A stretch of DNA of 64,000 bases, taken from the NCBI GenBank assembly GCA_947373105.1, contig CANBWK010000001.1, positions 33,831 through 97,830 on the forward strand, in the 5' to 3' direction. A model generated the notes under the pieces. The model saw only the letters and a list, made by a program, of their open reading frames with translations. It searched no databases and had not been told where the DNA came from. Positions 1 to 8,852 of this stretch are shown piece after piece. The stretch comes from Comamonadaceae bacterium. Lineage in GTDB: Bacteria > Pseudomonadota > Gammaproteobacteria > Burkholderiales > Burkholderiaceae_C. How positions within the stretch are numbered: the first letter of the stretch is position 1; each line of letters starts with the position of its first letter. The position numbers and the translations under genes are program-made.

Positions 1-948
1 CTCGGCACCACCTGCAGCCTTCATAAGTGCCCGAATGTCGTTCTCATCGAGTTCCATCCAACCGCTTCTGCGCAATCCGTGAGGCAAAACCATGGCGCCG
101 TATCGGATTCTGATCAAACGGCTGACAGCATGCCCCACCGCTTCCATCATGCGACGAACTTCACGGTTACGACCTTCGGAGATGGTGACACGGTACCAGC
201 AGTTCGAGCCTTCACCGCCACCATCTTCGATGGAACCAAACAATGCGGGCCCATCGTCCAGCATGACACCGTCCAACAACTTTTGTTTTTCTTCTTTGCT
301 CAAAGCGCCCAGTACACGGACCGCGTACTCGCGTTCAAGTCCAAAACGAGGGTGCATCAATTGATTGGCCAACTCACCCGAACTGGTAAAGAGCAAAAGG
401 CCTTCTGTATTCAAGTCAAGGCGGCCGACAGATTGCCATTTCCCGTGTTGCAGACGGGGAAGTTTACGGAACACGGTTGGCCGGTTCTGGGGGTCGTCGT
501 GTGTGACGATTTCACCGGCAGGCTTGTGATAAGCAATGACGCGGGGAGGTGGTGGAGAAATGCGTACATGAATGAGTCTGCCATTGACCTTGACCTGATC
601 GCCATATTGAATACGCTGGCCAATGTGCGCAGGCTCGTTATTGACAGATATGCGCCCTTCCAGAATAAGCTGCTCCATCTCCAAGCGAGATCCCATACCC
701 GCTTGTGCCAGTACTTTATGCAGCTTGGGCGATTCGGCCTGAGGGGGTAAGACCCGTTTATTCAAATCGAGGTGACTGGTCGTTTCGATTTCCGCATCGA
801 AGTCCCCAGAAACCACATCTTCAATTCCAATCGCACGCAATCCTTTTGAGTTGGCCGTCTCTGGCAGATCTACATGCGACGCATTTGGCTCGACAGCTGA
901 AGAAGCAGGCTCCCCTGAAGGTTCGATATTTTTGGGGGACTCAGTCAT
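1..948 (-). CDS. rluB: 23S rRNA pseudouridine synthase RluB (partial, C-terminus off window)
   Basis: Reading the minus strand from the ATG at 948 gives an open frame to the left edge, so the C-terminus is missing. After an acidic, low-complexity N-terminal extension of about 60 residues comes an S4 RNA-binding domain ([12 protein letters not shown], then GRISVN). The RsuA/RluB-type catalytic domain follows, with the [14 protein letters not shown] motif carrying the catalytic Asp and the later [10 protein letters not shown] motif. RluB isomerises a uridine in helix 80 of 23S rRNA (U2605 in E. coli numbering). The start overlaps the 3' end of scpB by 8 bp, so the two are probably co-translated; scpB-rluB is a common order in betaproteobacteria. 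RluB rather than RluE/RluF is inferred from the S4 domain and the neighbour. Confidence 0.9.
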   Translation of the reverse strand, partial: MTESPKNIEPSGEPASSAVEPNASHVDLPETANSKGLRAIGIEDVVSGDFDAEIETTSHLDLNKRVLPPQAESPKLHKVLAQAGMGSRLEMEQLILEGRISVNNEPAHIGQRIQYGDQVKVNGRLIHVRISPPPPRVIAYHKPAGEIVTHDDPQNRPTVFRKLPRLQHGKWQSVGRLDLNTEGLLLFTSSGELANQLMHPRFGLEREYAVRVLGALSKEEKQKLLDGVMLDDGPALFGSIEDGGGEGSNCWYRVTISEGRNREVRRMMEAVGHAVSRLIRIRYGAMVLPHGLRRSGWMELDENDIRALMKAAGGAE

Positions 949-1657
949 GGCTAGGGCGTTTTTCTTCTGGGGGTGATTTGACGGCTTGCGTATCGGCATT
1001 GCCGTCAATGGGTAAAAAAGAATTGGAAAGTTCAACTTCTTCTCTGGCGCTCAAATCGAGCTCACTGAACAACACTTCATCAAGAGAGAGTGAAGGCTGT
1101 GCGTTTTCATCTTCGATGACGCTTGATAGCAAAGAGGCCTGGGCATCAACAGATTGCAATAAGGGCAACTGGTCAAGAGAGACCAGGCTCAAGTCGTCCA
1201 GAAACTGTTTGGTTGTGGCATACAAACCTGGGCGGCCAACCGTTTCGCGGTGTCCAATTACTTCTACCCAACCGCGATCCTCAAGCTGCTTCAGAATCTG
1301 GGTGTTGATTGTGACGCCCCTGATATCTTCCATATCGCCTCGGGTCACAGGCTGTCGGTAGGCAATGATAGCCAGTGTTTCCAAGACAGCACGGGTGTAT
1401 TTGGGTGGCTTTTCAGGATGCAACCTATCGAGGAACTCGCGCAACTCGGGCCGACTTTGAAAGCGCCATCCCGTGGCTACATGGACGAGCTCCAGCCCGC
1501 GGGTCGCCCATTCCAGCTGGAGCTCTTCTAAAATTTGCTTGACCGTGTCTGCGCCTAACGCATCGCCAAAAAGAACCCTTAAATCTCTCACAGAGATTGG
1601 TTGCGATGCACAAAGTAAGGCGGTTTCAAGGACACGCTTGGCTTGCGCCGTATTCAT
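941..1657 (-). CDS. scpB: Segregation and condensation protein B (ScpB)
   Basis: About 238 residues. The protein has the two winged-helix domains of ScpB, with the family hallmarks [10 protein letters not shown] near the N-terminus and [17 protein letters not shown] followed by RGV and GRPGLYATT in the second domain. ScpB works with ScpA and SMC in the bacterial condensin that organises and segregates the chromosome. An in-frame upstream start at 1699 exists, but the ATG at 1657 has a GGAAGA Shine-Dalgarno about 8 nt upstream and begins where family members begin. The C-terminal 70 residues are acidic and probably disordered. Its stop overlaps the rluB start. ScpA would be expected nearby but is not in this window; 147 bp upstream lies rluD on the same strand. 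Confidence 0.93.
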   Translation of the reverse strand: MNTAQAKRVLETALLCASQPISVRDLRVLFGDALGADTVKQILEELQLEWATRGLELVHVATGWRFQSRPELREFLDRLHPEKPPKYTRAVLETLAIIAYRQPVTRGDMEDIRGVTINTQILKQLEDRGWVEVIGHRETVGRPGLYATTKQFLDDLSLVSLDQLPLLQSVDAQASLLSSVIEDENAQPSLSLDEVLFSELDLSAREEVELSNSFLPIDGNADTQAVKSPPEEKRPSHD

Positions 1658-1804
1658 GGTGTCGTTCTTCCGTGAAAAATACGCCTGAGGCGTGACCAAC
1701 GGATGTGAAAATTCAATCGTGGCAATAACGCGCAGGTTGAACCCTTAGCGAATCAACAATCCTGCAAAAACGATGACCATAAGTCAATCGATCAAGGTTT
1801 GCAA

Positions 1805-2821
1805 TCAGATTCCATTGTAACTGAGTGCCCAAATAGTTGCGGCATTTTGCATATCTTCAGGCAATGGGGCTCGAAATTCCATAGGCTCACCCGTCAAGGG
1901 ATGCGCAAATGCCAAATGAAAGGCATGCAAGGCTTGCCTCGTCATGCCCGCGCCTGCACGCCCGCCATAAACTGCATCGGCTAGCAACGGGTAGCCCAGA
2001 TGGGCCATATGCACGCGAATTTGATGGGTGCGCCCCGTATGCAGCGTGCACTGGACCCAACAACCCAGATCGGCCTGGACCACAAGGTCGAATGTTGTGG
2101 ATGCAGTTTTACCCGATTGACGAGAAAGATCGACCGCAGCCATTCTGAGACGATTGGCAGGGTCTCTTCCCACGGCCTGCTCCAAAGTGTAGCCAGCATT
2201 GAAACGCCAATGACCGGATGCGAACGCCCAATATTGCCGCTTAACCTCACGTGCAGCGATTTTTTGAACCAAAGCATCCATGCCTTGGCGTGTTCTCGCT
2301 ACGACCATCAGTCCGCTCGTATCTTTGTCCAATCTGTGAACAATCCCGGCCCTAGGTAATAAGGCAGATTGCTTGTCCAACGCCAAAATGCCGTTTAACA
2401 GCGTTCCACTCCAGTTACCCGGTGCGGGGTGCACGACAAGTCCCGCAGGTTTATTGACTATGAAAAGATGCTCGTCTTGGAAAACCACATCGAGTGCCAT
2501 CGCTTCAGGTTTGAAGGCTTGCGACTGCGGAGTCGCCCTCAGTTCAACTGACAATGCACCACCAGCCTTGACTTTGGCTGAGGACTTGGTCACAGGCGAA
2601 CCGGCCAGTAATACAGCGCCTTGCTCAATCAGTTGCTGTAAGTAACTGCGCGAAAACTCCGGAACGCATTGCGCCAGTACACGGTCCAATCGATCACCAT
2701 GACGCTCTGTAGGAACCGTTAAATGACGCCATTCAGCTGGCGGAGATGGGTCACCGTCACCGGCACCCTCATCCAAAAGGCCTTGCGGATCATCTATTTC
2801 TATGGGGGTCGATATAATCAA
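1805..2821 (-). CDS. rluD: 23S rRNA pseudouridine synthase RluD
   Basis: About 338 residues. An N-terminal S4 domain (residues ~40-90, RLDRVLAQ and SRSYLQQLIEQG) is followed by the RluA-family catalytic domain with HRLDKDTSGLMVVA, whose Asp is the catalytic nucleophile, then GRTHQIRVHMAHLGYPLLAD. RluD makes the pseudouridines of helix 69 of 23S rRNA (1911, 1915, 1917 in E. coli). The longest frame starts at a TTG at 2821 without a convincing Shine-Dalgarno; a second TTG at 2776 has AAGG just upstream. The first ~35 residues are acidic and not conserved, so the exact start is uncertain. It is divergent from bamD, as in many beta- and gammaproteobacteria. Confidence 0.93.
   Translation of the reverse strand: MIISTPIEIDDPQGLLDEGAGDGDPSPPAEWRHLTVPTERHGDRLDRVLAQCVPEFSRSYLQQLIEQGAVLLAGSPVTKSSAKVKAGGALSVELRATPQSQAFKPEAMALDVVFQDEHLFIVNKPAGLVVHPAPGNWSGTLLNGILALDKQSALLPRAGIVHRLDKDTSGLMVVARTRQGMDALVQKIAAREVKRQYWAFASGHWRFNAGYTLEQAVGRDPANRLRMAAVDLSRQSGKTASTTFDLVVQADLGCWVQCTLHTGRTHQIRVHMAHLGYPLLADAVYGGRAGAGMTRQALHAFHLAFAHPLTGEPMEFRAPLPEDMQNAATIWALSYNGI
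2813..2818 (+). promoter_or_regulatory. Candidate -10 element for bamD
   Basis: A perfect TATAAT lies 32 bp upstream of the bamD ATG, inside the first codons of the divergent rluD as drawn. No good -35 is present at 16-18 bp spacing, so this is a sequence-only guess. If real, it would give a 5' leader of about 25 nt. Confidence 0.35.
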
Positions 2822-2849
2822 TTGGCTTGAGTTTCTACAAGGTTAAGTG

Positions 2850-3653
2850 ATGCGTGGTTTCAGATTATCGGTGGTCCCTACAGGCTTGACATTTTTGGTC
2901 GCACTAGTGTTGACGGCATGTTCTTCCACGCCAACAGACAACACGGCCAGTTGGTCAACAGATAAGCTTTATAACGAAGCCAAAGATGAAACCAAAGCAG
3001 GAGCTTGGGACAAGGCCATTGGCTTATTTGACAAGTTAGAAGGCCGAGCTGCAGGTACCACACTGTCACAACAAGCCCAACTTGAAAAAGCGTTTGCCCA
3101 GTACAAGACCGGTGACAAAATTCAGGCGATCGCCACTTTGGATCGCTTCCTGAAGCTGCACCCTGCAAGTCCTGCCATCGATTACGCCCTGTACTTGAAA
3201 GGCCTGGTCAACTTCAATGACAACTTAGGCCTGTTCTCATTCATCACACGACAGGACCTTTCTGAGCGAGACCAAAAAGCGGCCAAGGACTCCTATGAAG
3301 CCTTTCGTGAATTGGTGAGCCGATTCCCAGAATCCAAATACACCCCCGATGGCCGTCAGCGCATGACCTATATTGTCAATTCGCTGGCATCATACGAAGT
3401 TCATGTGGCCCGGTATTACTTCAGCCGAGGTGCTTATGTGGCCGCAATCAACCGTGCTCAGTTGGCCATTTCTGACTTTCAGGGTGTACCCGCTGTTGAA
3501 GAGGCATTGGGCATTTTGATTCAATCCTACGATGCATTGGGCTTGATCGAATTACGAAATGACAGCCGACGCGTACTTGAGCAAAGTTTTCCACAGTCAG
3601 CGTTGCAAGGCAAAGGCCGTAACGATGTCAAAGCTTGGTGGAAGTTTTGGTAA
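2850..3653 (+). CDS. bamD: Outer membrane protein assembly factor BamD (lipoprotein)
   Basis: About 267 residues. A type II signal peptide with lipobox LTAC (lipidated Cys at residue 24) is followed by the BamD/YfiO TPR-like repeats: KLYNEAKDE, GAWDKAIGLFDKLE, QAQLEKAFAQYKTGD and the characteristic PASPAIDYALYLKGL. BamD is the essential lipoprotein partner of BamA in inserting beta-barrel proteins into the outer membrane. The ATG at 2850 follows AAGG at spacing 7; a GTG directly before it is an alternative. It is divergent from rluD with only 28 bp between start codons, and its 3' end overlaps the convergent helicase gene by 26 bp. Confidence 0.95.
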   Translation: MRGFRLSVVPTGLTFLVALVLTACSSTPTDNTASWSTDKLYNEAKDETKAGAWDKAIGLFDKLEGRAAGTTLSQQAQLEKAFAQYKTGDKIQAIATLDRFLKLHPASPAIDYALYLKGLVNFNDNLGLFSFITRQDLSERDQKAAKDSYEAFRELVSRFPESKYTPDGRQRMTYIVNSLASYEVHVARYYFSRGAYVAAINRAQLAISDFQGVPAVEEALGILIQSYDALGLIELRNDSRRVLEQSFPQSALQGKGRNDVKAWWKFW

Positions 3654-5682
3654 GGCGCTCTAAGGCTATTTCGAATTCTTCTGAGGTTTGTAAAACCCGC
3701 ATGGCTGGCAAACTGGACAGTAATCTTTTGCCGTAACCCATGGTGGCCAAGCGAGGATCGCACACGACCAAGATGCCTTGATCTGACTCGCTACGAATCA
3801 ATCTGCCAGCGCCTTGCTTCAGCGCGACAGCCGCTTCTGGCAAGGAGTACTCAGCAAAGGCGCTACGCCCTCCCCGCTCAAGACGAGCGGAACGCGCCTC
3901 GACCAAGGGATCATTGGGAGGCGGAAACGGGAGCTTGTCTATGACGACCAACTGAAGTGCTTCCCCCGGGACATCAAAACCTTCCCAAAAAGAAGCCGAG
4001 GCCACCAAAATACAACCGAGTTGCCCGTCCTGATCACCTTGCCTGAATCGCTCCATCAAGCGTCTTTTGGGGCCCTGACCTTGAACCAACACCTCAACTT
4101 GTCCTGAAAGACTGGCGTTTTCAGACAAGAGTTGCCCTATGTTGCGCATTGCCGCTAACGTGGTGGTTAAGACGAGGGTACGCCCTCTCAGTTTAAGCGC
4201 TGCAGGGCCAACCAATTCAGACACACAACGGCTGTGCGAGGCGTCGTTCGGCCTTGGCATTTGGCGAGGCACGTAAACCCCCGCTTGACCAGCATAGTCA
4301 AACGGGCTAGAAACCTGTAGCAGACGCGCTTGCATCAATCCGCATGGCTCAGTGAACCATTTCATTTGGGGGTCATCACCCAATGTGGCGGAAGTAAACA
4401 CGAATGCTTTGCGATAGGCCCCCGGAGAAGAAGGCTCATCTTCAAATGCTTGTTCAATGCTATCTGCATCCTCAACGGGTTGTTTCCCTAACAACTGAGT
4501 TTGTACGGCCTCTGCGATGTCCAAAGGTGACTCTACCAAGCGCAATTGCATACCGACTTCAAGCCAACGAACCGACTCTTCTGGGCACGGTTTTTCAAAG
4601 CGTCGAATAATTTGAAGTACTGATGAAAATCTCTCATAAAGCCTGACAAAATCAGGTGCCAATTCAGCCACCGTTTCAAGTGACTGCATACATGCATTGC
4701 AAGCGGATTGAACGTCCGCTAATCCTTGTTCCCAGTGTTGAGAGTTGAGACCTGACGGCTCAACATCCGTCCACCGCAAACGGCTTCCAGCTCTGAACTC
4801 GGAGGCAGTCAATCTCAAATCGCGTGCAGTCTTTTCAAGGCCACCGACCAATGCAGACCAATCCGCAAGACCTCTGGCTAGTTGCAAACCTTGACCCAGG
4901 AGATCTCTTCCCAGATCGATCAATTGGCCTGTGCTCAATTGTTGCCCGAGAAAATTAACCCCAATTTCATTGAGTTGATGCGCTTCATCAAACACTGTCA
5001 CGCGCACTGTTGGCAACAATTCGGCCATGCCTGACTCACGAACGTTCAAGTCAGCAAAGAACAAATGGTGATTAATGACGACCACATCGGCTGCCAAGGC
5101 TTCTTTGCGGGCCATATTCACATGACATGCGCGAAATTTAGGACACTGAGAGCCCAAACAATTGTCGCGGGTTGAGGTCACCAATGGGATGACCGGCGAA
5201 CGATCATCTAGCCCCGTTAATTCGGACAAATCCCCAGTCAATGTTGCATGAGACCACGTTTCTATTTTGGCCAAAGCATGTGCATAAACACGGTCAGCCG
5301 ATTCATGGCCTTGCCTAGATTGCTCTAACCTTTGAAGGCATAGATAATTGCCTCGTCCCTTGAGTAAAGCCACCTTGACAGGCAAGCCCAGTGCTTGCGC
5401 CAACTTGGGAATATCTCGTGAAAAAAGTTGATCTTGCAAGGCTTTGGTCGCAGTGGACACCAAAGCTCGCTCTCCACTCAATAAAACAGGCACCAAATAG
5501 GCATATGTTTTCCCGACACCAGTGCCTGCCTCTACAACCAATTCTCCACCAAGTTGAACAACTTCAGCTATCGCCATCGCCATGGCCGTTTGTCCTTCGC
5601 GCGGTTGAAAAACGGCAGAACTAGCGGCCAGCGCACCCTGCGCACTAAAGGTATGCGCCACTGCTGCGCTCAAGGCGCTCAA
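3628..5682 (-). CDS. dinG: DinG/YoaA-family ATP-dependent DNA helicase
   Basis: 684 residues. The Walker A motif GTGVGKT is at residues 53-59 and the DEAH box is in VFDEAHQL. Between them are four cysteines (NYLC, then DNC, SQC and RAC) as in the 4Fe-4S cluster of XPD-like helicases. C-terminal helicase motifs include GCILVASASFWEGFDVPG and QGAGRLIRS. These are superfamily 2 helicases that unwind DNA 5' to 3', acting on D-loops and stalled replication forks. Betaproteobacterial members fall between DinG and YoaA, so the symbol is approximate. The start overlaps the upstream DUF465 gene by 4 bp (ATGA), which suggests translational coupling. The gene ends 26 bp inside convergent bamD. Confidence 0.88.
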   Translation of the reverse strand: MSALSAAVAHTFSAQGALAASSAVFQPREGQTAMAMAIAEVVQLGGELVVEAGTGVGKTYAYLVPVLLSGERALVSTATKALQDQLFSRDIPKLAQALGLPVKVALLKGRGNYLCLQRLEQSRQGHESADRVYAHALAKIETWSHATLTGDLSELTGLDDRSPVIPLVTSTRDNCLGSQCPKFRACHVNMARKEALAADVVVINHHLFFADLNVRESGMAELLPTVRVTVFDEAHQLNEIGVNFLGQQLSTGQLIDLGRDLLGQGLQLARGLADWSALVGGLEKTARDLRLTASEFRAGSRLRWTDVEPSGLNSQHWEQGLADVQSACNACMQSLETVAELAPDFVRLYERFSSVLQIIRRFEKPCPEESVRWLEVGMQLRLVESPLDIAEAVQTQLLGKQPVEDADSIEQAFEDEPSSPGAYRKAFVFTSATLGDDPQMKWFTEPCGLMQARLLQVSSPFDYAGQAGVYVPRQMPRPNDASHSRCVSELVGPAALKLRGRTLVLTTTLAAMRNIGQLLSENASLSGQVEVLVQGQGPKRRLMERFRQGDQDGQLGCILVASASFWEGFDVPGEALQLVVIDKLPFPPPNDPLVEARSARLERGGRSAFAEYSLPEAAVALKQGAGRLIRSESDQGILVVCDPRLATMGYGKRLLSSLPAMRVLQTSEEFEIALERLTKTSTKL

Positions 5683-5888
5683 GCAGGTTCCTTCGGCAAG
5701 AGAATTTGCTGCAATTGCGCAATACGATCACGTAGGATTAATTTTTGTTTTTTCAAACGCCGAATCTGTAAATCGTCAGTCGTCGGGTGAACGCTGAGTT
5801 GATCAATCAATGCATTCAGCTCAGCATGATCTATTTGCAGTGCAATGCACAGTCTCTGTGGAGATTGCAAATCAAGGTTGACTGTCAT
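5679..5888 (-). CDS. DUF465 (YdcH-like) small protein
   Basis: 69 residues, predicted to be two helices. The C-terminal half carries the family pattern IRRLKKQKLILRDRIAQL, typical of DUF465/YdcH, a small helical-hairpin family of unknown function. The ATG at 5888 was chosen because upstream in-frame codons overlap the preceding gene more deeply and show no family similarity. The start lies 17 bp inside the upstream exported-protein gene and the stop overlaps the helicase start in an ATGA, so the three genes look like one transcription unit. Confidence 0.7.
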   Translation of the reverse strand: MTVNLDLQSPQRLCIALQIDHAELNALIDQLSVHPTTDDLQIRRLKKQKLILRDRIAQLQQILLPKEPA

Positions 5889-6231
5889 TGGTAATTTCCA
5901 GCGGTGACTTTTTTGCATCCAGTCGATCAAGTCTATCGGACACAGCTTGCGCCCTTTTTGTAGCCCGTAAAGCATGCTCCTGCTGCTCAATTGGCACCAG
6001 TGCGCGGCGACGTTCTAGACGGGCTTCCTGGAGGCAGTCATTCACCATAAAAAGCTGCCAGCATTGTCTGGCCGTATGGTCATAACGTTGGAAAATAGAT
6101 TCTCGCTTTTCTTGCAATAATTGCTGCTGTTGAACAGGCTCTAACGTATTTGCAGCTACCGACGCTTGTCCAGAAATTACAAACATAAGGATTTGAATCA
6201 AAAGCGTAAAACGAGATTTTCCACAAGTCAT
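5872..6231 (-). CDS. Small exported protein of unknown function
   Basis: 119 residues. A clear Sec signal peptide (basic start, hydrophobic core LLIQILMFVISGQ, likely cleavage after SVAA) precedes a helix-rich, Arg/Glu/Gln-rich mature domain of about 90 residues. The mature part has two cysteines (residues ~57 and 66) that could form a disulfide in the periplasm. No family is recognised. The start overlaps the zapE stop by 4 bp and its 3' end overlaps the DUF465 gene, so it is probably expressed together with zapE and the helicase. Confidence 0.6.
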   Translation of the reverse strand: MTCGKSRFTLLIQILMFVISGQASVAANTLEPVQQQQLLQEKRESIFQRYDHTARQCWQLFMVNDCLQEARLERRRALVPIEQQEHALRATKRAQAVSDRLDRLDAKKSPLEITNDSQP

Positions 6232-7325
6232 GTGAGATCCGTTTCCACTGTTCTGTGCTCTAAGGCCAAAAATTGAGCGGATTGCATTTCATTCAACCGC
6301 GAAACAGTTCGAGGAAATTCATGAGCCAAGGGCCCGGCAACGTAAAGTAACTCGGGTGTCACTTGGGCAGACATGATCAATTTCACATGCCGGTCGTATA
6401 GAACATCAATTAACCAGGTAAAACGACGAGCCTCAGAGGCCAAACGCGCAGGCATACTGGGAACATGACTTAAGAAAAGAGTATGGAACTGAGATGCAAT
6501 TTCCAAATAATCATTTTGCGATCTCGCCCCTCCGCACAAAGTCTTGAAATCGAACCAGACCACGCCCCCTGAACGGCGCTTTGCATGAATCTCGCGCGCC
6601 TCGATGTGCAAAATAGGTTCTTCATCTTGGCCACTGGCAAGTCGATCAAAAGCTTGCGTCATTTCCAAGTCCGCAGCGGCACTCAAAGGGGTATGGTAAA
6701 GCCGAAGCATTTCCAATGTGCGCTGCCGATAGTCGACACCATTGTCAACATTGACCACAGCCATGCGATCATTTAACAAGGCAATTGCTGGCATGATACG
6801 GTCTCGGTGCATACCGCCAGGATACAAACCATCAGGCATGAAGTTGGATGTCGTTACGAAACCCACACCGTTATCAAAAAGCGAAACCAGCAAGCGATGC
6901 AAAATCATGGCATCGGTGATATCCGCCACGTGAAACTCATCAAAACATATCAATCTATACCGCTTGGCCATGCGTTTTCCAAGCAAATCCAAAGGATTGA
7001 CAGTCCCTTGCATCAAGGCGAGCTCCCGGTGAACTTCGCGCATGAACTCATGGAAATGAAGCCGTGTTTTTTTGGCAATAGGCACTGAATTGAAAAAGCA
7101 GTCCATCAAAAAACTTTTGCCACGCCCCACACCTCCGTACATATAAACACCCTTGGGAATGACCGGGCGATTAATTAATTTTTTTAAAGGATTGGAGCGC
7201 TTGGACTTGTAGGTAGCCCACTCATCAGCACAGAGTTGAAGGGCCTCAATAGCCTTCAATTGCGCGGGGTCACTTTGGTAACCTCGAACTTCAAGCTCGT
7301 TTTGATAATTTTTAAGGACTGACAT
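6228..7325 (-). CDS. zapE: Cell division protein ZapE (AFG1-like ATPase)
   Basis: 365 residues, typical for the family. Walker A is GGVGRGKS near residue 65 and Walker B is RLICFDEFHVADITDAMIL; the sensor region LVTTSNFMPDGLYPGG (residues read here as FVTTSN) and RDRIMPAI also match AFG1/ZapE. ZapE is an ATPase that associates with the Z-ring in E. coli and is needed under some stress conditions. It lies downstream of lpdA on the same strand but is separated from it by a candidate terminator, so zapE probably heads the transcription unit that runs through the exported protein, DUF465 and helicase genes. Confidence 0.93.
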   Translation of the reverse strand: MSVLKNYQNELEVRGYQSDPAQLKAIEALQLCADEWATYKSKRSNPLKKLINRPVIPKGVYMYGGVGRGKSFLMDCFFNSVPIAKKTRLHFHEFMREVHRELALMQGTVNPLDLLGKRMAKRYRLICFDEFHVADITDAMILHRLLVSLFDNGVGFVTTSNFMPDGLYPGGMHRDRIMPAIALLNDRMAVVNVDNGVDYRQRTLEMLRLYHTPLSAAADLEMTQAFDRLASGQDEEPILHIEAREIHAKRRSGGVVWFDFKTLCGGARSQNDYLEIASQFHTLFLSHVPSMPARLASEARRFTWLIDVLYDRHVKLIMSAQVTPELLYVAGPLAHEFPRTVSRLNEMQSAQFLALEHRTVETDLT

Positions 7326-7358
7326 ACAGTACGCATTGTCTCTGATATTTCAAATGGA

Positions 7359-7384
7359 AAAGCCCACTGATCAGAGCGGGCTTT
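7359..7384 (-). terminator. Candidate Rho-independent terminator after lpdA
   Basis: On the minus strand a 7-bp stem (AAAGCCC / GGGCTTT) encloses a loop that itself contains the palindrome CTGATCAG, and the right arm runs into TTTT. It lies 23 bp past the lpdA stop, as expected for the end of the odhA-odhB-lpdA operon. The T-tract is short. Confidence 0.6.
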
Positions 7385-7407
7385 CGATGCACAAGGGCAT
7401 GTTGCAC

Positions 7408-8835
7408 TTAAAAATTCAGAGTCCGCTTGTCAACTGCCAATGCGGCTTCTTTCATGGCTTCAGACAATGAAGGATGTGCGTGACAGATCCGCGCAATGTC
7501 TTCAGACGAGGCTTTGAATTCCATCGCAACCACAGCCTCTGAGATCAACTCAGAAGCCATTGGGCCCACAATATGCACGCCCAAAATTTCGTCGGTCGTG
7601 GCATCGGCCAAGAACTTCACCATGCCGGTGGTGTCGCCCAAAGCGCGAGCACGGCCGTTCGCGAGGAACGGGAATGTGCCCGCTTTGTAGGCCACGCCAT
7701 CGGCTTTGAGCTGCTGCTCGGTGCGGCCCACCCAAGCGATTTCGGGGCTGGTGTAGATGACCCAAGGAATGGTGTTGAAGTTCACATGTCCGTGTTGGCC
7801 CGCAATACGCTCTGCCACAGCAACGCCTTCTTCTTCGGCTTTGTGCGCGAGCATGGGGCCACGTACCACATCGCCCACCGCCCACACGCCGGCCACGTTG
7901 GTTTTGCAATCGCCGTCCACCACAATTGCGCCGCGCTCGTCGAGCTGCAGGCCAATAGCTTCTGGGTTCAAACCAATCGTATTGGCAACGCGACCAATCG
8001 AGATGATGAGCTTGTCAGCATCCAAGACAATCGCTTCGCCTTTGGCATTGGTGTAATTGACGGTGACGTCCTTTTTGCCGTTGACGATGTCGCCGACTTT
8101 CACGCCGAGTTCGATCTTCAAGCCTTGCTTGTCAAAAGCCTTTTTGGCTTCTTTGGCAATTTGCTCGTCCACAGCACCGAGGAAGGTGGGCAGACCTTCG
8201 AGGATGGTCACGTCAGCACCCAGACGACGCCAGACAGAACCCATCTCCAAACCGATCACACCCGAACCAATCAGGACCAGCTTCTTAGGCACAGCACCAA
8301 CACGCAACGCACCGTCGTTGGACAACACGTTGACTTCGTCAAATGGCGTGCCTGGCAACGCACGGGCGTTCGATCCAGTGGCGATGATGATGTGCTTACC
8401 CGTGATGACTTCTTCCGCTTTGCCTGCCACGTTGATGTCGTGGCCGGCTTCGGTCGTTTTAACAAAAGAGCCGCGGCCGTGAAAGAAGGTGACCTTGTTT
8501 TTCTTCAACAAGTACAAGATGCCGTCGTTGTTTTGTTTCACCACGGTGTCCTTGCGCGCCAGCATTTTGGCAACGTCCATCTTCACATCCTTGGCGCTGA
8601 TGCCATGGTCTGCAAAATGGTGGTTGGCATGGTCAAAGTGTTCGCTGGACTGCAGCAAAGCCTTGGACGGGATGCAACCCACGTTGGTGCAGGTGCCGCC
8701 GGGTGCGGGGCCACCGGCTGCATTTTTCCATTCATCGATACAAGCGACTTGGAAACCAAGTTGTGCAGCGCGGATGGCTGCGATGTAGCCACCAGGGCCC
8801 CCGCCGATGACGACGACGTCAAATTGTTTGCTCAT
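7408..8835 (-). CDS. lpdA: Dihydrolipoyl dehydrogenase (E3 of 2-oxoglutarate dehydrogenase)
   Basis: 475 residues. The N-terminal FAD-binding motif GGGPGGYIAAI is followed by the redox disulfide GGTCTNVGCIPSKALL, the NAD-binding GSGVIGLEMGSVWRRLG, and the C-terminal HAHPSLSEA whose His-Glu pair acts in catalysis. The enzyme reoxidises dihydrolipoamide on the E2 core, passing electrons to NAD+. It is the last gene of odhA-odhB-lpdA, 17 bp after odhB, so it most likely serves the 2-oxoglutarate complex of the TCA cycle, and possibly other 2-oxoacid complexes in the cell. Confidence 0.96.
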   Translation of the reverse strand: MSKQFDVVVIGGGPGGYIAAIRAAQLGFQVACIDEWKNAAGGPAPGGTCTNVGCIPSKALLQSSEHFDHANHHFADHGISAKDVKMDVAKMLARKDTVVKQNNDGILYLLKKNKVTFFHGRGSFVKTTEAGHDINVAGKAEEVITGKHIIIATGSNARALPGTPFDEVNVLSNDGALRVGAVPKKLVLIGSGVIGLEMGSVWRRLGADVTILEGLPTFLGAVDEQIAKEAKKAFDKQGLKIELGVKVGDIVNGKKDVTVNYTNAKGEAIVLDADKLIISIGRVANTIGLNPEAIGLQLDERGAIVVDGDCKTNVAGVWAVGDVVRGPMLAHKAEEEGVAVAERIAGQHGHVNFNTIPWVIYTSPEIAWVGRTEQQLKADGVAYKAGTFPFLANGRARALGDTTGMVKFLADATTDEILGVHIVGPMASELISEAVVAMEFKASSEDIARICHAHPSLSEAMKEAALAVDKRTLNF

Positions 8836-8852
8836 GTTTTTTACGATCCGTT

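Noticed and set aside
79..750. Plus-strand frame opposite rluB
   Set aside because: The minus strand encodes a recognisable S4 and pseudouridine-synthase domain; the plus frame has no motif.
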